64,000 nucleotides of DNA. It comes from Achatina immaculata. Taxonomy: Eukaryota > Mollusca > Gastropoda > Stylommatophora > Achatinidae. The position numbers and the translations under genes are program-made. The stretch is from the NCBI GenBank assembly GCA_009760885.1, contig CM019692.1, positions 49,443,430 through 49,507,429 on the forward strand. The letters are read 5' to 3'. Shown here one piece after another: positions 27,001 through 41,552 of this stretch (position 1 is the stretch's first letter; each line of letters begins with the position of its first letter). Below the pieces are notes generated by a model, which saw only the letters and a list, made by a program, of their open reading frames with translations, was not told the origin of the DNA and did no database searches.

Positions 27001-30000
27001 AAATGTTAGCTAAATTAAGATGATAATTTTTTATAATTTCTTGGAGTGCAAAAATAATACTATGCAGAAAATCACAACTGAGTGATAACTTCTCTGTTAA
27101 ATGTATATATCAAAATGAAGAAAGTTTCTCAATGCGAAACCAAGTGATTTGGGCAATAGCTAACCATACAATGCTGTGCTAAATCACCTTACTTTGTGAA
27201 AGCTTCACCGTTTCTCATTTGAAAAATTTGCCACTGCTGAAGAAGCTCCTCTCCTTGACACTGCATGTAGTTTATACGGATTGGTGTGCTGATGTGAGAA
27301 AAGATGGAATGCTGGGCAATGAAGTTTACAGATGAAAAAGTGGGAAAAGCAAACTCTGTAACAGAATGTTATTTTAACTCTTCCCGTGCCACAGGAAGAA
27401 ATGCGGACGTTCAGTTGGGTGCCGGAGTAAAAATGCGGGTCTTGATATGTTAGGGGGTATAGTTGTAAAATTGACTGAAAACATTATTTCCATGTATTTC
27501 CGTGTACTTATTATGTTTCAAAATATAACTATAAATGTATCAAGATTTCACAAATGCAGAGTTTTTTAGGAAAAAAGAAGTAATGTGATGTTTTTAGACA
27601 ATGAGTGTGCCCAACTCACCATCAGCTAGGTCTAGATCTACACTACTTACCATCTGAGATGTCTAGATCTACTTGTCAATCTCGTATTGTGATTCTATGT
27701 TGCATTCTCGCTAAATTAATGTCTGAAATAACCTCCTAACTACTTCTCCAGTCATCTAAAAATGTCTAGATCTACTTGGGATACATTCAAGAGCGGTGGT
27801 GTGGTCATAGGCCATGTCCATACCCCTATCTAAATCATCAAAAATAGAAAATTTTCTATGTTTCTCTTCCTTTTTCTCGCTCGGCATCGCTCGTAACTAA
27901 GCACTCTTCCGCCATTTTGAAAAGTGTCACCGGAAACGCGGATGAAATATGTACAATCTAAATGTCACACCAGTTTTTTTAATAAAATAAACCAGGCATC
28001 GACATTGTGACGATACGTACCATGTCGGAAACCTGGAAGTGACACTATAGCAACGAAAGGCACAGAAAAAGTTAAGTGCAAAAAAGTCAAGTGACATTTT
28101 GACAGGCCAGCAGACTGAGCTCCACAAAGCAGGAGCTAAGAGGAGTTTTGGATTCCCTCTTCAAAACAGTGGAGAACAGAACTGCAACACAACTGTCTAG
28201 AACTAGCAAAATCTAAAATTAAATATACATCATCTCCTATATAAATACTATATAATAGGAACAAATCTTAATTTTTTGGTTAAAAAAAAAAAAAAGTCAT
28301 GCTAACTTTGAAGAGGTTTTGGGTACTGTGTTGGCAGATCTGCCTGTAAATCGTTCTCGTAGTGCATCTACTTTGTTGATGCTGTGATGATGATGGTGGT
28401 GATGGTGATGGAATGGCTGATGCTGCTGAAGCTGTTGCTGCTGAAGCTGCTGCTGTTGCTGTTGTTGTTGTTGCTGAATATTTGGGCTGTGCAGTCTGGC
28501 AACAGAAGATGGCTCCATTTGCGAGACTAACTAAAAACAAAAACAAAAAAACAATTTATGTTACAAATGAAGACTTTGATTGTATACGCAGTATATAATG
28601 ACTATGTCAGCCTTACTAAAGCTACTATGTAGGCCAGTGTCAATATGATATAGTTAAATATCAGTCAGTCATTTGCATGTCCCTTGCGGAACTTTGCCTC
28701 CCTAACAGCTCTCCTGTAAGCCTCTCAGTTGTAAGCAAGATGGCCTGCTGCTGATGCATTCATTTGCAGATTATCAATGATGTCTTGCAACCATCTTTGC
28801 CTTGGTCTTCCTCTCTTTCTTTTTCCCATTATGTACCCTTCCAAGACGGTTTTATCTAGATTATTATAACGTTTAATGTGTCCAAAATATTTAAGTTTTC
28901 TCTGTTTAATCCTCTTTACTAGCCAGACTTCTTCAATATTTAAGTTCTTGTAGTATGGATATATTTGTTCTTTTCTGCATCCATGATACTTGAAGAATTC
29001 TGTAGCATTTACATTCAAAGGCATTTATGTATTTCTCAGCTGTTTCTCTGTCAGTTAAATATCACTTTTATTAGTGTAATTAAAAAATAAATTGTTCCAT
29101 GCTAGACAGGCAAAAACACCAACAATTTCATTTTGATGTATTTGCCTATCTGGTATGGAACACTTCATTAAAAAAAAAACTCTATGTTAATACGACAAGC
29201 AATTATATTCATACACATGGGCTCACAACAGTATTTACATTTCTGTAACAGAAGTAATTATAAAATCATACCAACATGATGATGACAACTTTAATCACGA
29301 TGATCAATGTTATAAAGCTAAAAATAAACCTTGTGACTAGGAGTGCTCGCTGGTGAACATGACAAAGCCCGAGTCAGGGACACTCTTTCCTGCTGGGAAT
29401 CATGATGGTGGTCATGATGGGGTGTACGGATGTGAGGAATCTCTAGCTGGCCCAGGCTGTGGACACGCCTCTGACGACACATCTGGTGGTCGCATGATTT
29501 GTCAAGTTCAACAGGCTGGGCAACCTGAATGCAGGTCTGACATCTCTGGGGGTCATCTGGTAACACAAAAAGAAAAAAAAAACCACTATGTGTGTATTGT
29601 ATATGGCAACATTAAACAGATCACAGGGCTGGTAACCTGCAGCCGACATCACACTAGTAAAAGTGTCATTATTACACAATATTGTGGAAGTCAAATAATT
29701 AATATTCATAGTTTTTATGTTATTATTACTGTTATTATTCTTACTATCATTTATTAGCTGTGGACATGAACGTGGCCTGATGATCACTCACACAGGTTGC
29801 ATACCTTCCTCTGCAGAAAAAGGTTGCCGACTGAATCATGCCTATCAAAGCAACAGTTACATCCCTTTTGATTTTCACTCTTTTTATAGGAACTTGCTCA
29901 CCTCTGACATAAGCTATCCAGATATCAATCAATCAATCAAGTGCTGTTCCGTGCCGCGGCATATGCGATCATTTCTCTCCATAATTCCCTGTATTTAGAC

Positions 30001-33000
30001 TTGATTATGAGATCCGCCGGTGACTTTCTTCCTAGCCACGCTGACAGCCCATCCAGTAACTTCTCTCTTTGTCTTCCACTGTCTCTTCTTCCCTTAATTT
30101 TTCCACTTGCCACAATGTGTTCCAATTTTCCTCTTCTCAGAAAATGTCCTACAAACTACATTTCCATGGCCTTCATTTCTCACTGCACTCTCTTATTCAT
30201 TCACATCCATAAAACAAAATAGGCTCGATGTAACATTTAAGTACTCAGAATCTTGTTTCTAGTGATAAGGATCTGATGCACAAGATGTTTCTCATTTTCT
30301 GGAATGCTGACTTGGCCTGAGCATGTCTGCTTTTTATTTCGTTGTGACATTTCCCATCAACTGTTATAATTGTTCCAAAGTACTTGAATCTATCAACTTG
30401 TTTCAGCTCTGTGCCATCGATGGTAATGCTACATTTTGGTGGTATTCTTTTCTTTGAGATCACCATCACTTCAGTCTTCTTTTAATTCAGGCTGAGACCT
30501 TTACTTTTACTTTCACGAACCATGATGTAGCTCCCCTTCACTTTTAGCAATCAGAACTGTGTCATCAGCATATCTCAAGTTGTTATGGTTGTACCCACCA
30601 ATTGATATTCCTGGCAAGCTCTCTATATTTCTCATTATGTTTTCACTGTACAAGGAGATGAGGTCAGGACATAGAACACATCCTTGTCTCCCTCCCAATT
30701 TTATGTCTTGGAATGCTCCTATTTGGTTCTCAACCTTCATTGCTGCTGATTGCTGCCAGTATATGTTTTTGATGAGTTTCAGATCTTTCCCATCTATGTT
30801 GATGTCTTCCAGCATTCTTATAATTTCTATGCATCTCACTTTATCGAATGCCTTACAGTAGTCTATAAAGCATAAGTACAGGTCCGTCTTTACTTCTATT
30901 GATCTTTCCATCAATGTTCTCAATGTATATATATGGCATTACTTGTGCCTTTTCCTTTGACGAAGCCACACTGTTCTTCAGCGATTTCTGGTTTTATTTT
31001 GCCCTGACTCTTCTCAAGACAGTACGAAACAGGATTCTGGTAACATGGCTCATAAGACTAATGGTTCAATGGTCTTCACATTCAAATGCACCTTGTTTCT
31101 TTGGTAGGGCAATGAAAACTGATTGTAAAAGGTCTGATGGGACATAGTTACTGTTACAGATGTCATTTAGCAATCTGGTAATTATTTCTATGCCAAGCTC
31201 TCCTAATGCTTCCAATTCTTCCTTGGTGATTTTATCTGGTCCTGGTGCTTTGTTGTTCTTCATGTGTTTGATGACTTCTTCCATTTCTGCTTTTAATATG
31301 AGAGGCCCTTCATTATTATTTCGTATATCTATTTCGCTTCTATTGTCCTCATAGAGTTCTCCAATGTATTCGCACCATCGTGCCATTATTTCATTTCTGT
31401 CCATTATTGTATGCCCCTCCTTTGATATCCAGATATGAAAAGAACAAATGGAGTTTACTGAATCTATTGAATCTACATAATCTAATGCAAGGCACAAAAG
31501 AAAGTTTCTATAGTTCACCATGGTAAACTGAGCAAATGTATACTGAAAGAGACTATAAATAAATTTAGTTGTGAGGTACTGGGTCTGAGAGGTTCTGTGA
31601 CATTCTACTGTAAAGTGACCATCATATATGTATGGATAAAGAGGAAAATATTTTGCCAGAATCAATTTTTAAAAATAGTGCAAGCAGTGTTTTATATATA
31701 AAGATGAAACACGCTGAATAAACTGAATAAGGCAACTAACTGCTGGTAATATGTTAATTTAAGTTTATAATGTTGGTTACAGAATAATGCTGTTCTTAAT
31801 GGTTTTTTTTTTTTTTTTTAGTAATACTGCTTGATCATTCACTAGTTAGGAATGAAATCATTCTACAATCATTATATTATTTTAATTTGCTACCTGCTGA
31901 TAATGTCGACTGTGACTTTGGTGGTTTTGTTCCCTTTTTCTTCTTTCCCGATGCTTTCTTTGTTGGTGTGTCCTGCAGATACAAGAACATTCTGGAATAT
32001 ATATATATATATATATCTTTATACTGCATATGTGTGAAATGTGCACACATATTAAACATTCAAATCATGTCTCTAGATCACAAAAATGGTCACGATGACC
32101 TCTTTATGTTTGTATCTTTCTCAAGATACCTTTCTTACTTGTCATCATACAATGTTCATCAAGAGTCATCTCAAATGGTGTTGACAACCAAATATCTCTG
32201 CTTCAGTTTCTTCAACAGACTCACTACATTTTCTATCATGTCACAGTGTCACAAAAGAAGAACTGCAAAAAGAGCAAATCAAGTGGACAGCAACTCTGTT
32301 GAAAAAAAAGCCACAGTATAATTTGACAAGGAAACATGGGCCAAAAAGAAAAAAGAAAAAAAAAATGCAAGGAGACTGAAACTTGAACAAGACATATTGC
32401 TTTGTGCAGGCTGTGGCCGGTTACACATATCCAACACTGATAGAATCAGTCATCAGAGAACCTTGGCAAAACATCCACCTTCTTGTAAAACCATCTTCCA
32501 AGTTCCAAAGTGCCATTACTTATCAAGTCAGACTGTCTGTTTTCCTCCTGCTCAATTCTACTTTGTGCACCTTCAGTTACAATGTTTACAAATCTTCTCC
32601 TTTTCACAAGATGCCAATGAATGTTGATTGCCCTTCTTATCATAATTAAATTTATATTTTTTGGTGTTACTAGATATCTTAACCCTTGGTTTATGTAACT
32701 TAATTTTACTCTTAAAACTGCAGAATCTTTGTTTTCCCCAGACTAGTTTCAGTTCACAGAATCCAGCTTGACCTCAGAAAACCAAATCCAGTACACCAAC
32801 TACAAAGACATCAGCAAACCATCCTCTTCAGCCTAAGGACAGTCCACTGCAGACTACTAAGCCACCTATGTCGACTTAAATTGTCTCACAAAAAAAAAAC
32901 AGCTTCCTTGTGGCAGTGGAGTCCAGACTCCAGAACACGTCCTTCAAGAGTGCCTAAACCATGCAGACCTGAGGCATGAGACATGGCCAGAGGGCACAAG

Positions 33001-36000
33001 CTTGGGGCAAAAGCTTTTGGGGCTCCTATCAGGATCTGGAGAGGACTGCGAGCTTTGCCATGTTGACATGTGACCAACAACCTTGAATGCAGAAGAAGAA
33101 GGAGATCTCAGAAAAGATTTCAAAAGTGCCTTATTCACCTCTGCTAGAACTGTATCTGTAACAAATTAGTACTGAGTTATATGAGTAATGAAAATGGAAA
33201 AAACATAAATGATTAAAAAAAAAAAACAACTCTATGAACTGAAGAAAGTATGAAGTGAGAAAAAAATGCAGCTAACTATTGAAAATGAGGAGCTAGACAA
33301 CCTAAAGGAGTCAGTAACAGAAAAAGGGGAGACAAATGTTAAGAGGCACAATGGTAGCAGTCTGCTGAAATCATCAAAGTAGGAGAAAAATAGATCAGTC
33401 TTTTCCAACAACAGACATGTTGTCAATGAAATGTCAGAAAGAAAGGTCAATATCAAATAATGAAGGAAAAAAATTTAAGATAAAATGAAAGGATTAAAAA
33501 AATTTAACAAACAAGGCTGGACAGAAAATAAGGAGAAGCAGGGAAGCAAATGTGCCTGTATATACATACATTCTCTTTGGCTTCCTCTGACACAGCTATC
33601 TTTCCAGAAGACTTTCGCTCTTCTTCAAAACGCTGGACCTGGTACATTCAAAATATTCAGTGTTAAATATTCACTCGTTAAAATTATGGACCACAGTTTG
33701 CAATGACATTTTTAAAAAATTCATGGACTGACTGTTAAAACTGCATCCACAACATATAGTATTTGTGAGTACTTTTGTGATCACAGCATCAAACTGAAGT
33801 TTTCCGTCAGCTCACTTGGTCACTTTCTACATCATCATTATATCAGGGTGTCCATTAGCATCCTGGTTGATCTAAGTTTATTTTTCTTAATTTTCCCTGT
33901 AAACTGATACATTTGAAAAAAAAAACACAAGTTTACTATGCTAGTATGAACTCAGACACTAAAGACACATCAAAATTATAGTGTGAATTTAGTATGAAAC
34001 ACAATCAACTTATTTGTTTACAAAATACATGCAAAATTTAACAGAAGAATGACACAGATGTACATATTCACAAAAAATATCACAGAAAAGTGATACAAAA
34101 TTATAAAAAATAATCACTAAAGGAAATGAAAAATTAAATACTGGTAAATAAATAAACGCAGAGGATAACAATGGACCCTCGACACAGTGCTGAAGGACCT
34201 TGACTTTGCCGGACGACATTTGTCTATTATCAAGCAGTCACAAAGATATGCAAGATAAAATAAACAAGCTAACTCAGAATGCAAACAACATAGGACTACA
34301 GATCAACGTAGGAAAGACAAAGTTAATGAAGCAAAATGTGAACAACAGAAATGTACTCAGAGTAGATAGCAAGTTAGTGGAGGAGGTCAACGAATTTGTA
34401 TACCTTGGCAGCAGAGTAGTAGAAAATGGAGACAGCACAGAGGACATCAACAGCAGACTTACTAGAGCAAAGCAGGCTTTTGCAATGCTGCAGAATATAT
34501 GGAAATAAAAAAAAACTAAGCATAAATATGAAAATCAGGATATTTAAGAGTAATGTTCTAAGTGTACTACTCTATGGAAGTGAATGCTGGAAAATCACCA
34601 AAACCATAGAAAACAAGTTGAATTCTTTCCAGACTAAATGTTTACGAAGAATTAGAAAAATATTTTGGCCAAACACCATAAGAAATAACATCTTATTAGC
34701 AGAAATACAGATGAAGCCACTGACAACACACTACCAAAAACAGGACTAAGATGGACACCACAGGGGAACAGAAGTAAGGGTAGACCAAAAGAGACATGGA
34801 GAAGAACAACAGAAAGGATGTTGAGCAATAGAGGACTCACCTGGGCAAGAGCAGAAAAAAAGGCGAAGGACAGGCATTTGTGGAAAACCCTTGCGGAAGC
34901 CCCATGTGCCCTGGGCACTTAAGGTTCAGAGAGAGAGAGAGAGAGAAAATAAATCTACCAGTACATAGACATCTTCTACATAGTTGAAAAAATGTGAGAA
35001 AAATCTGCTTTTCTATTAAGAAAAAAAATCCACTAAGTTGAAATGAAAAAAAAAGGATAAAAACTGAAAGTAAAAGAATTAAACTTATAAAAAATGCACA
35101 CATGCGCGCGCACACACACACAAAATAATGGAATAAAACAATAAATATAAAATATGAAAAATATTCAGTTAAATAAAACATCAATGATTTGATTTAAAAT
35201 GAAACAAAATGAAAATTACCAAATACGAGGGGCGTTCAGAAAGTAATGCACCACATCTTTTTTCTCAGGAGGTGTTCATTCAAAAAGCATGAAATTTATA
35301 CACAATATACATGGATATGTCATGTAAATATTGGTATTATTCAACATAATCCCCATCAACTTGTATAGCTTTAAGCCAGTGCAAAACAAGTGCATGCATT
35401 CCTAGCCTGTGCCAGATTTTCTCTTGATTATGTAGCCACTTCTTCACTGCATGAATCACTCCTTCGTCATCTTCAAATTTTACCCCTTGGAATGCATATT
35501 TAAGTGGACCAAACAGATGGAAACCAGAGGGTGCCAAATCAGGACTCTAGGGTGGATGAGGTAGTACAGTCCAATCAAATTTGGTGATTCTTTCCATGTT
35601 GCCAGACTTGTGTGAGGGGGCGCATTGTCGTGAAGGAGAAGCAGGTCTGCTGGATTCTTGTAAGGCTGAACTCTGCAAAATGTTGATTGAGTTTATTCAA
35701 TGTCTTAATGTAACCTTGTGAACTGATTGTCTCTCCTCTTTGCATAACATCCACAAGAATTACACCTTCAATACCCCAAAAGACAATGATCATGATCTTT
35801 CCAGCTGAAGGAGTTGTCTTGAATTTCTTTCTTCGTGGTGATTGCGGATGATGCCACTCCACTGACTGTCTTTTTTGTCTCAGGTTCAAAATATAGTGCC
35901 CAGGTTTCGTCACCTGTTACGATCTTAGCCAAAAAGTTCTCTCCCTCAGCATTGAAACACTTCAACAATTCAGAAAAAATTGCTTTCCTTTCCAATCGAT

Positions 36001-39000
36001 GGTCATTTGTGTGACTTTGAGGAACTCATCTTTCGCAAACCCTAGAAAATCCGAGAGCTTTTATAACTGCATTTGCACTACCATTGCTGACTGACAGCTT
36101 TAAGGCCAATTGTTGAGTAGTAAGAATAATGCCCTCAGCCATTTCAACATTTCTGCATTGGTGGCTGTGGCAGGACGTCCACAGCACGGCCGATTATGCA
36201 ACTCCTTATCTCCACTTATTGATTCTTTGAACCCAGCGACTGACTGTACTCCTGTCGACTGCAAAAGTTCCATACACATAACATAGACTTTTTTGAATGT
36301 TCACAACAGTTTTAATCTTTGCAATGAGAAATTCTATCATAGTTCGCTGCTTGTACCGCAAGTTGCTAACACGCTCCATTTCAACGGTTAGGGCAGCCAA
36401 ATTCTTTGGCCGGTTGCAGTGTAATTTGGTTCACACAATCGGCACATGCCATATTTAAAGTGTGCAAAATTTCACGCTTCTATCTTCATTATTAGCTGGG
36501 AAAAAAAACCGATGTGGTGCATTACTCTCTGAACGCCCCTTATAATATTTTAAATAATTTTTCTATTAAAAAAAACAACATAAAAAGCAGAATACAACAG
36601 ATGGGAGACAAAAGCTCAGCAAACCCATGATACATATGAATTATATAAACAAAAATATAAAATTACATGAAAAAGTATGGTATGCACAAATAATGCTATA
36701 AAATTACCTATTAAAATGGGAGCGGTCTGAGAAGGAAGGAGCAGACAAAAAAAAAGCACTAGAGAACCTTAAGGAAAAGAAAAACAAAAGCAAAAGGATT
36801 GAACAGCGCTGATTTAAAAACTTGTGTTACATCTAGAAGGTACTAAACATGGATGGAAATCAAATTAACAGGCATTTTAACGTAAAATACACAAAGGCAC
36901 ACGCACAAGGAAAAGACATCTCGGCCAGTAACCGCGAAGTGCAGGCGAGATTGAGTTCATGTCACAGAGACCACCCAGTGATAGACATATCCCTACAGGA
37001 AGACTTTTATTTGAAAAATAAAATAAAATAAAATAAAATAAATACTAAGTATACACCACGGAACAATCTGTGAGTCCTAAAATAAAGGACGCCTGTCTCA
37101 TTTATGCAGAAAGTATGTTTCATATTGGTGGCTCAATGTCTTTCATTCATTCATTCATTCATTCCTTCATTCACATGTCCCCTGCGGAACTTTGCCTCCC
37201 TAACAGCTCTCCTGTAGGCCTCTTGGTTGTGAGCAAGATGGCCTGCTGCCGATGCATCCATTTGCAGATCATCAGCTATGTCCTGTAGCCATCTTCACCT
37301 TGGTCTTCCTCTCTTTCTTTTTCCCATTATGTACCCTTCTAAGACGGTCTTCTTTAGATTATCATGACGTTTAATGTGTCCAAAATATTTTAAGTTTTTT
37401 ATGCTTAATCCTCTTTACTAGCCAGGCTTCTTCGATATTAAGTTCTTGTAGTATGGATATATTTGTTCTTTTTTGTGTCCATGATATTTGAAGAACTCTT
37501 CTGTAGCATTTACATTCAAAGGCACTTATGTGTTTCTCAGCTGTTTTGTTAAGTGTCCAGGTCTCACAGGCATATGTTGCGATGGAAAAGATGCATGCCC
37601 TTAAAAATCGTATTTTTGTACTTCTGTCTGTTCCCCTCCACGGATTCTTTAGTTGTTTTACTTTCTGAAGAGCGATAGGTCTCCTCCTTTTAATTTCCCT
37701 CACTGTATCTCCGTTATTAGTTAGTAATGATCCAAGGTATTCAAAACTCATCACTTCTTCCAATGTTTCTTCACTGATACATATTTCATATGTCTTTCAT
37801 ATCCAGCATGAAAGAAATGGCGGGAATTTCCAATAATTTGAAGAGGCTTAAGTCTAGGGACCTGGAGAATCTGGAGGTCTGGCATAAAGCCTTGAGGAGG
37901 CTGGGGGTTGTCTGCAATTTGCAGATTATTGTTTTATTAATTTTATATGAGAACATGAACAGTACAGGTTAGAGCGGGCCCTTACTAAGTTGCACCTGAG
38001 CGGGTGGTTATTTCGCCACTGGATAAAAGTCTAACCGTTATTACGTTTTATGCGCTACTGTCAGAATGTCAAGAGGACACAGAACGATTTGTCTGAAGTT
38101 CAGGATGTCTTCTTATCCTGACATTCCCGGATAGGAAAAATAACCCCAGCTTTGTTATTCCCCAAGATACGCCATTTGCTTTTTTTCATCTTGGGAAAGT
38201 AGTTCGTGTAATGTAGTACCCGCCATATTTCTACCCTCTGACTCATCTTATGTTGGTCACAAACAATATATAAATATTTGCATTTAATCTTCCTTTTTAT
38301 AGAAAAAAAAATCTAAACTGTAATGTAGAGTCTACCAATAAATAATGAAAAACATACACACACAAAGAAAACTATATTACAGTTTATAATATACATAGAC
38401 AAACAATAGAACAGGTAAGGGACCAGTCTGAAAGACTGAGACGATATACCATCGCCGACTGAGATTAGCGTCTGACAGAAATTCTACTAAACAAATTAAA
38501 GACTGCGAATGTTCAAACAATATAAGAGAAATGACGACTGCGGTAGAACTGATTCTAGTAACATAAGCAGATGGAGGAGTACGTTCCAGTTTTACAATAA
38601 AGATAGAAAGAGTGAGGAAAGTGTGCTGAAACAAGAATGGCAGAAAGTAAGATGAGCGAATATAAATGAAGTACATAAAATAATCCAGTATTTCAAAAAA
38701 GACTGAAAAAAACATAAAAAAAGACAGAGACTATGGTTATATCTAAGAAACAGAATCCACCAGCATGCAGTATAAAATTAAACGGAACTATTCTAAAGCA
38801 GGTGCAGAAATTCAAATACCTTGGAGCAGTAATAACTTCAGATGGGAAATGCAGAACAGAAATTAGGAACAGAATAGGCCAAGCAAAGACTGCATTTCAG
38901 AGAATGAGAAACATATTAACCAACACATCCTTATCAATGAATGTTAGAAAACGAGTCCTAAAATGCTATATTGAACCTATCTTGTTATATGGAAGTGAAT

Positions 39001-41503
39001 CATGGACAATAGGCAAGTCTGCACAAAAATCATTGGAAGCAGCAGAAATGTGATTTATTAGAAGAATGTTGCGAATCCCCTGGACAGCAAAAATAACTAA
39101 TGAAGAATGTATGAGAAGAGCTGGAGAGACAAAAAACCTTGTCAAAAAGATAAGACAGAGACAATGTACTTTCATAGGACATGCAATGAGAAGAGGGGGC
39201 ATTGAAAATATTATAACAACAGGAAAAATAGAAGGAAGAAGATCAAGAGGAAGACCAAGAGAAATGATACTGGACAGTCTGACGGGATGGTGTGAGAGGA
39301 GATCACCAACTGAGCTGATGGCCTGCATGAAGGATCGGATACTCTGGAGAAGCATAATAGCCAACGCCAGTCGGCATGGCACATGATGATGATGATGATT
39401 TCCACAAAATCAAGGATCACGTTAAAAAAAAAAACAGATTAAAAAAAAGAAAGAAAAAGAAATGAAAAATTAAACACTGCTTTTTTTTTATCATCTCACA
39501 AAATGCATCCTTTCTTACAAGAAAGATACAAAAAAAAAAAGGAAAAAGAAAAGCTAAATGTTTAATTATTCATCTAATTTTCGTGTCCCCCCCCCCCCCC
39601 ACCGTTGTGTTGTTTTTGTATGTGATCCCTGAAAATGGATTGAATTGCTGCATGTATCCATCTACTTTATTAACCAAACAATATATATGGAAGTGTTCAC
39701 GTACAGAAATATGCGCACACAGACATTTTGAGGTATAAAATTATGGAGACGTCTGTGTGTATATGAAAAAAAAAAATCACTTTACATAAAGAGACACAGG
39801 GTTCTCTCCCCTCCCCCACCCCCACCCCTTTCCGCCCGATCACTTTAAAAAAAAAAAAGTGATCCATGCATAGGCACACAATTTGGCGCTCTGGACACAT
39901 GTGTTATAGAATTCAGAATTTGTGTGGCAGGATCACGTGACAGATGAGAGAGGAGAACCCAAGAAGGTGTGGGATTTCGGGTTTTCCCTTCACATCCTTC
40001 CTTGTCTAAAAGAAATCAAAATCACAGCGAGAGAACATGGAAATAGAGCTTCGTTGTGGACTATGACAAAACTGTACTTTTATTTAAATATTGCGAGTTC
40101 CTTTTGCGAACAATTCTTTCTCTCTTTCGCACACACATAAAACAAATATATCTCACAAAGAATTAATCAGGTCTGAAAAGATCAACGTCAGTCAGTCATT
40201 TGCATGTACAATGCGGAACTTTGCCTCTCTAATAGCTCTCCTGTAGGCCTCTCGGTTGTAAGCAAGATGCCCTGCTGCTATCCATCCATTTGTAGATTAT
40301 CAACGATGTCTTGCAGCCATCTTCATCTTGGTCTTCCTCTCTTATTTTTTCCATTGTGTACCTTTCCAATAAGGTCTTCTCTAAATTCTCAAAACGTTTA
40401 ATGTGTCCAAAATATTTAAGTTTTCTCTGTTTAATCCTCTTTACTAGCCAACCTTCTTAAATATTAAGTTCTTGTAGTACGGATATATTTGTTCTTTTTG
40501 TGTCCATGATATCTGAAGAACTCTTCTGCAGAATTTACATTCAAAAGCATTTATGTGTTTCTCAGCTGTTTTGTTAAATGTCCAGGTTTCAAAGGCATGT
40601 TGCGAAAGGAGAGATGCATGTCCTTAAAAATCTTATTTTTGTAGTTCTGTCTGTTCCTCTCCACAGCTTCTTTTACTTTTTGAAATATAAAAAAAATCCA
40701 CATGCTGTATCTAGACTAACAGGCAGCATTGAGGATAAATGGTGAAACAACTTGGTTTGACATAAAACAAGGAGTCCGTCAGGGGTGCATACTGTTGCTT
40801 TACTTATTTAACCGGTATACTGAAAATATAATGAGGAATGTTAGAGAAGATGTACACAAAGAATATTACGATGCCATAGCAATTGGCGGTTATGAAATAC
40901 CAGAGATTAGATATGCTGATGACACAGTATTGCTGTCCACGACACAAAAAAGGAATGGAAAAACTAATTATGTCAGTCCGTAAGAATAATGAAGAGCAAA
41001 ACCTCTACCTTAATCCAAAGAAAACTAAATTGATGACAACTGACAAAACAAATAAGGCAGCTGAAATATATATCAATGACGAAAAATTGGAAGAGATGGA
41101 AAGTTTTGATTATCTTGGATCATTACTAACAAATAATGGGGATACAATAAGGGAAATAAAAAAGGGACATAATGCTGCTCTTCAAAACAGTAAAACAACT
41201 AAAGATCTACTTACGAACAAGAATTTCTTCCATATTTTCTCCACGAGAAAAACAAGCTCATCTCGGCTAGTCGGTTAGCTCTCCTGTTCCCAACCTATCT
41301 TGTCCTCCTCTCCTGTTCCCAACCTATCTTGTCCTCCTCTCCTGTTCCCAACCTATCTTGTCCTCCTTTCATGTTCCCCTTTTCTTCCTTTTGTGCCCCT
41401 ACTCAACTTTTCTCAGACCTCCTTCTTCTAACTGCCAACCATGGAGACTGCCCCCCCCCCAACCAAAAAATTAAAAAATCAGGACCGAAATACTATGAGG
41501 TGT

Positions 41504-41552
<49 letters not shown>

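Noticed and set aside
28280..28546. Alternate minus frame giving polyAla/Ser/Thr
   Set aside because: Out-of-frame reading of the CAG-type repeat; phase disagrees with neighbouring exons.
31066..31665. 199-codon minus ORF as a host gene
   Set aside because: Its last third is the LINE-F RT start (NNKAPGPDKITKEEL); the upstream part is intron.
37141..37165. ATTC tandem repeat considered as an independent microsatellite or CRISPR-like unit
   Set aside because: It is the 3' tail of LINE-C and lies exactly inside the target duplication.
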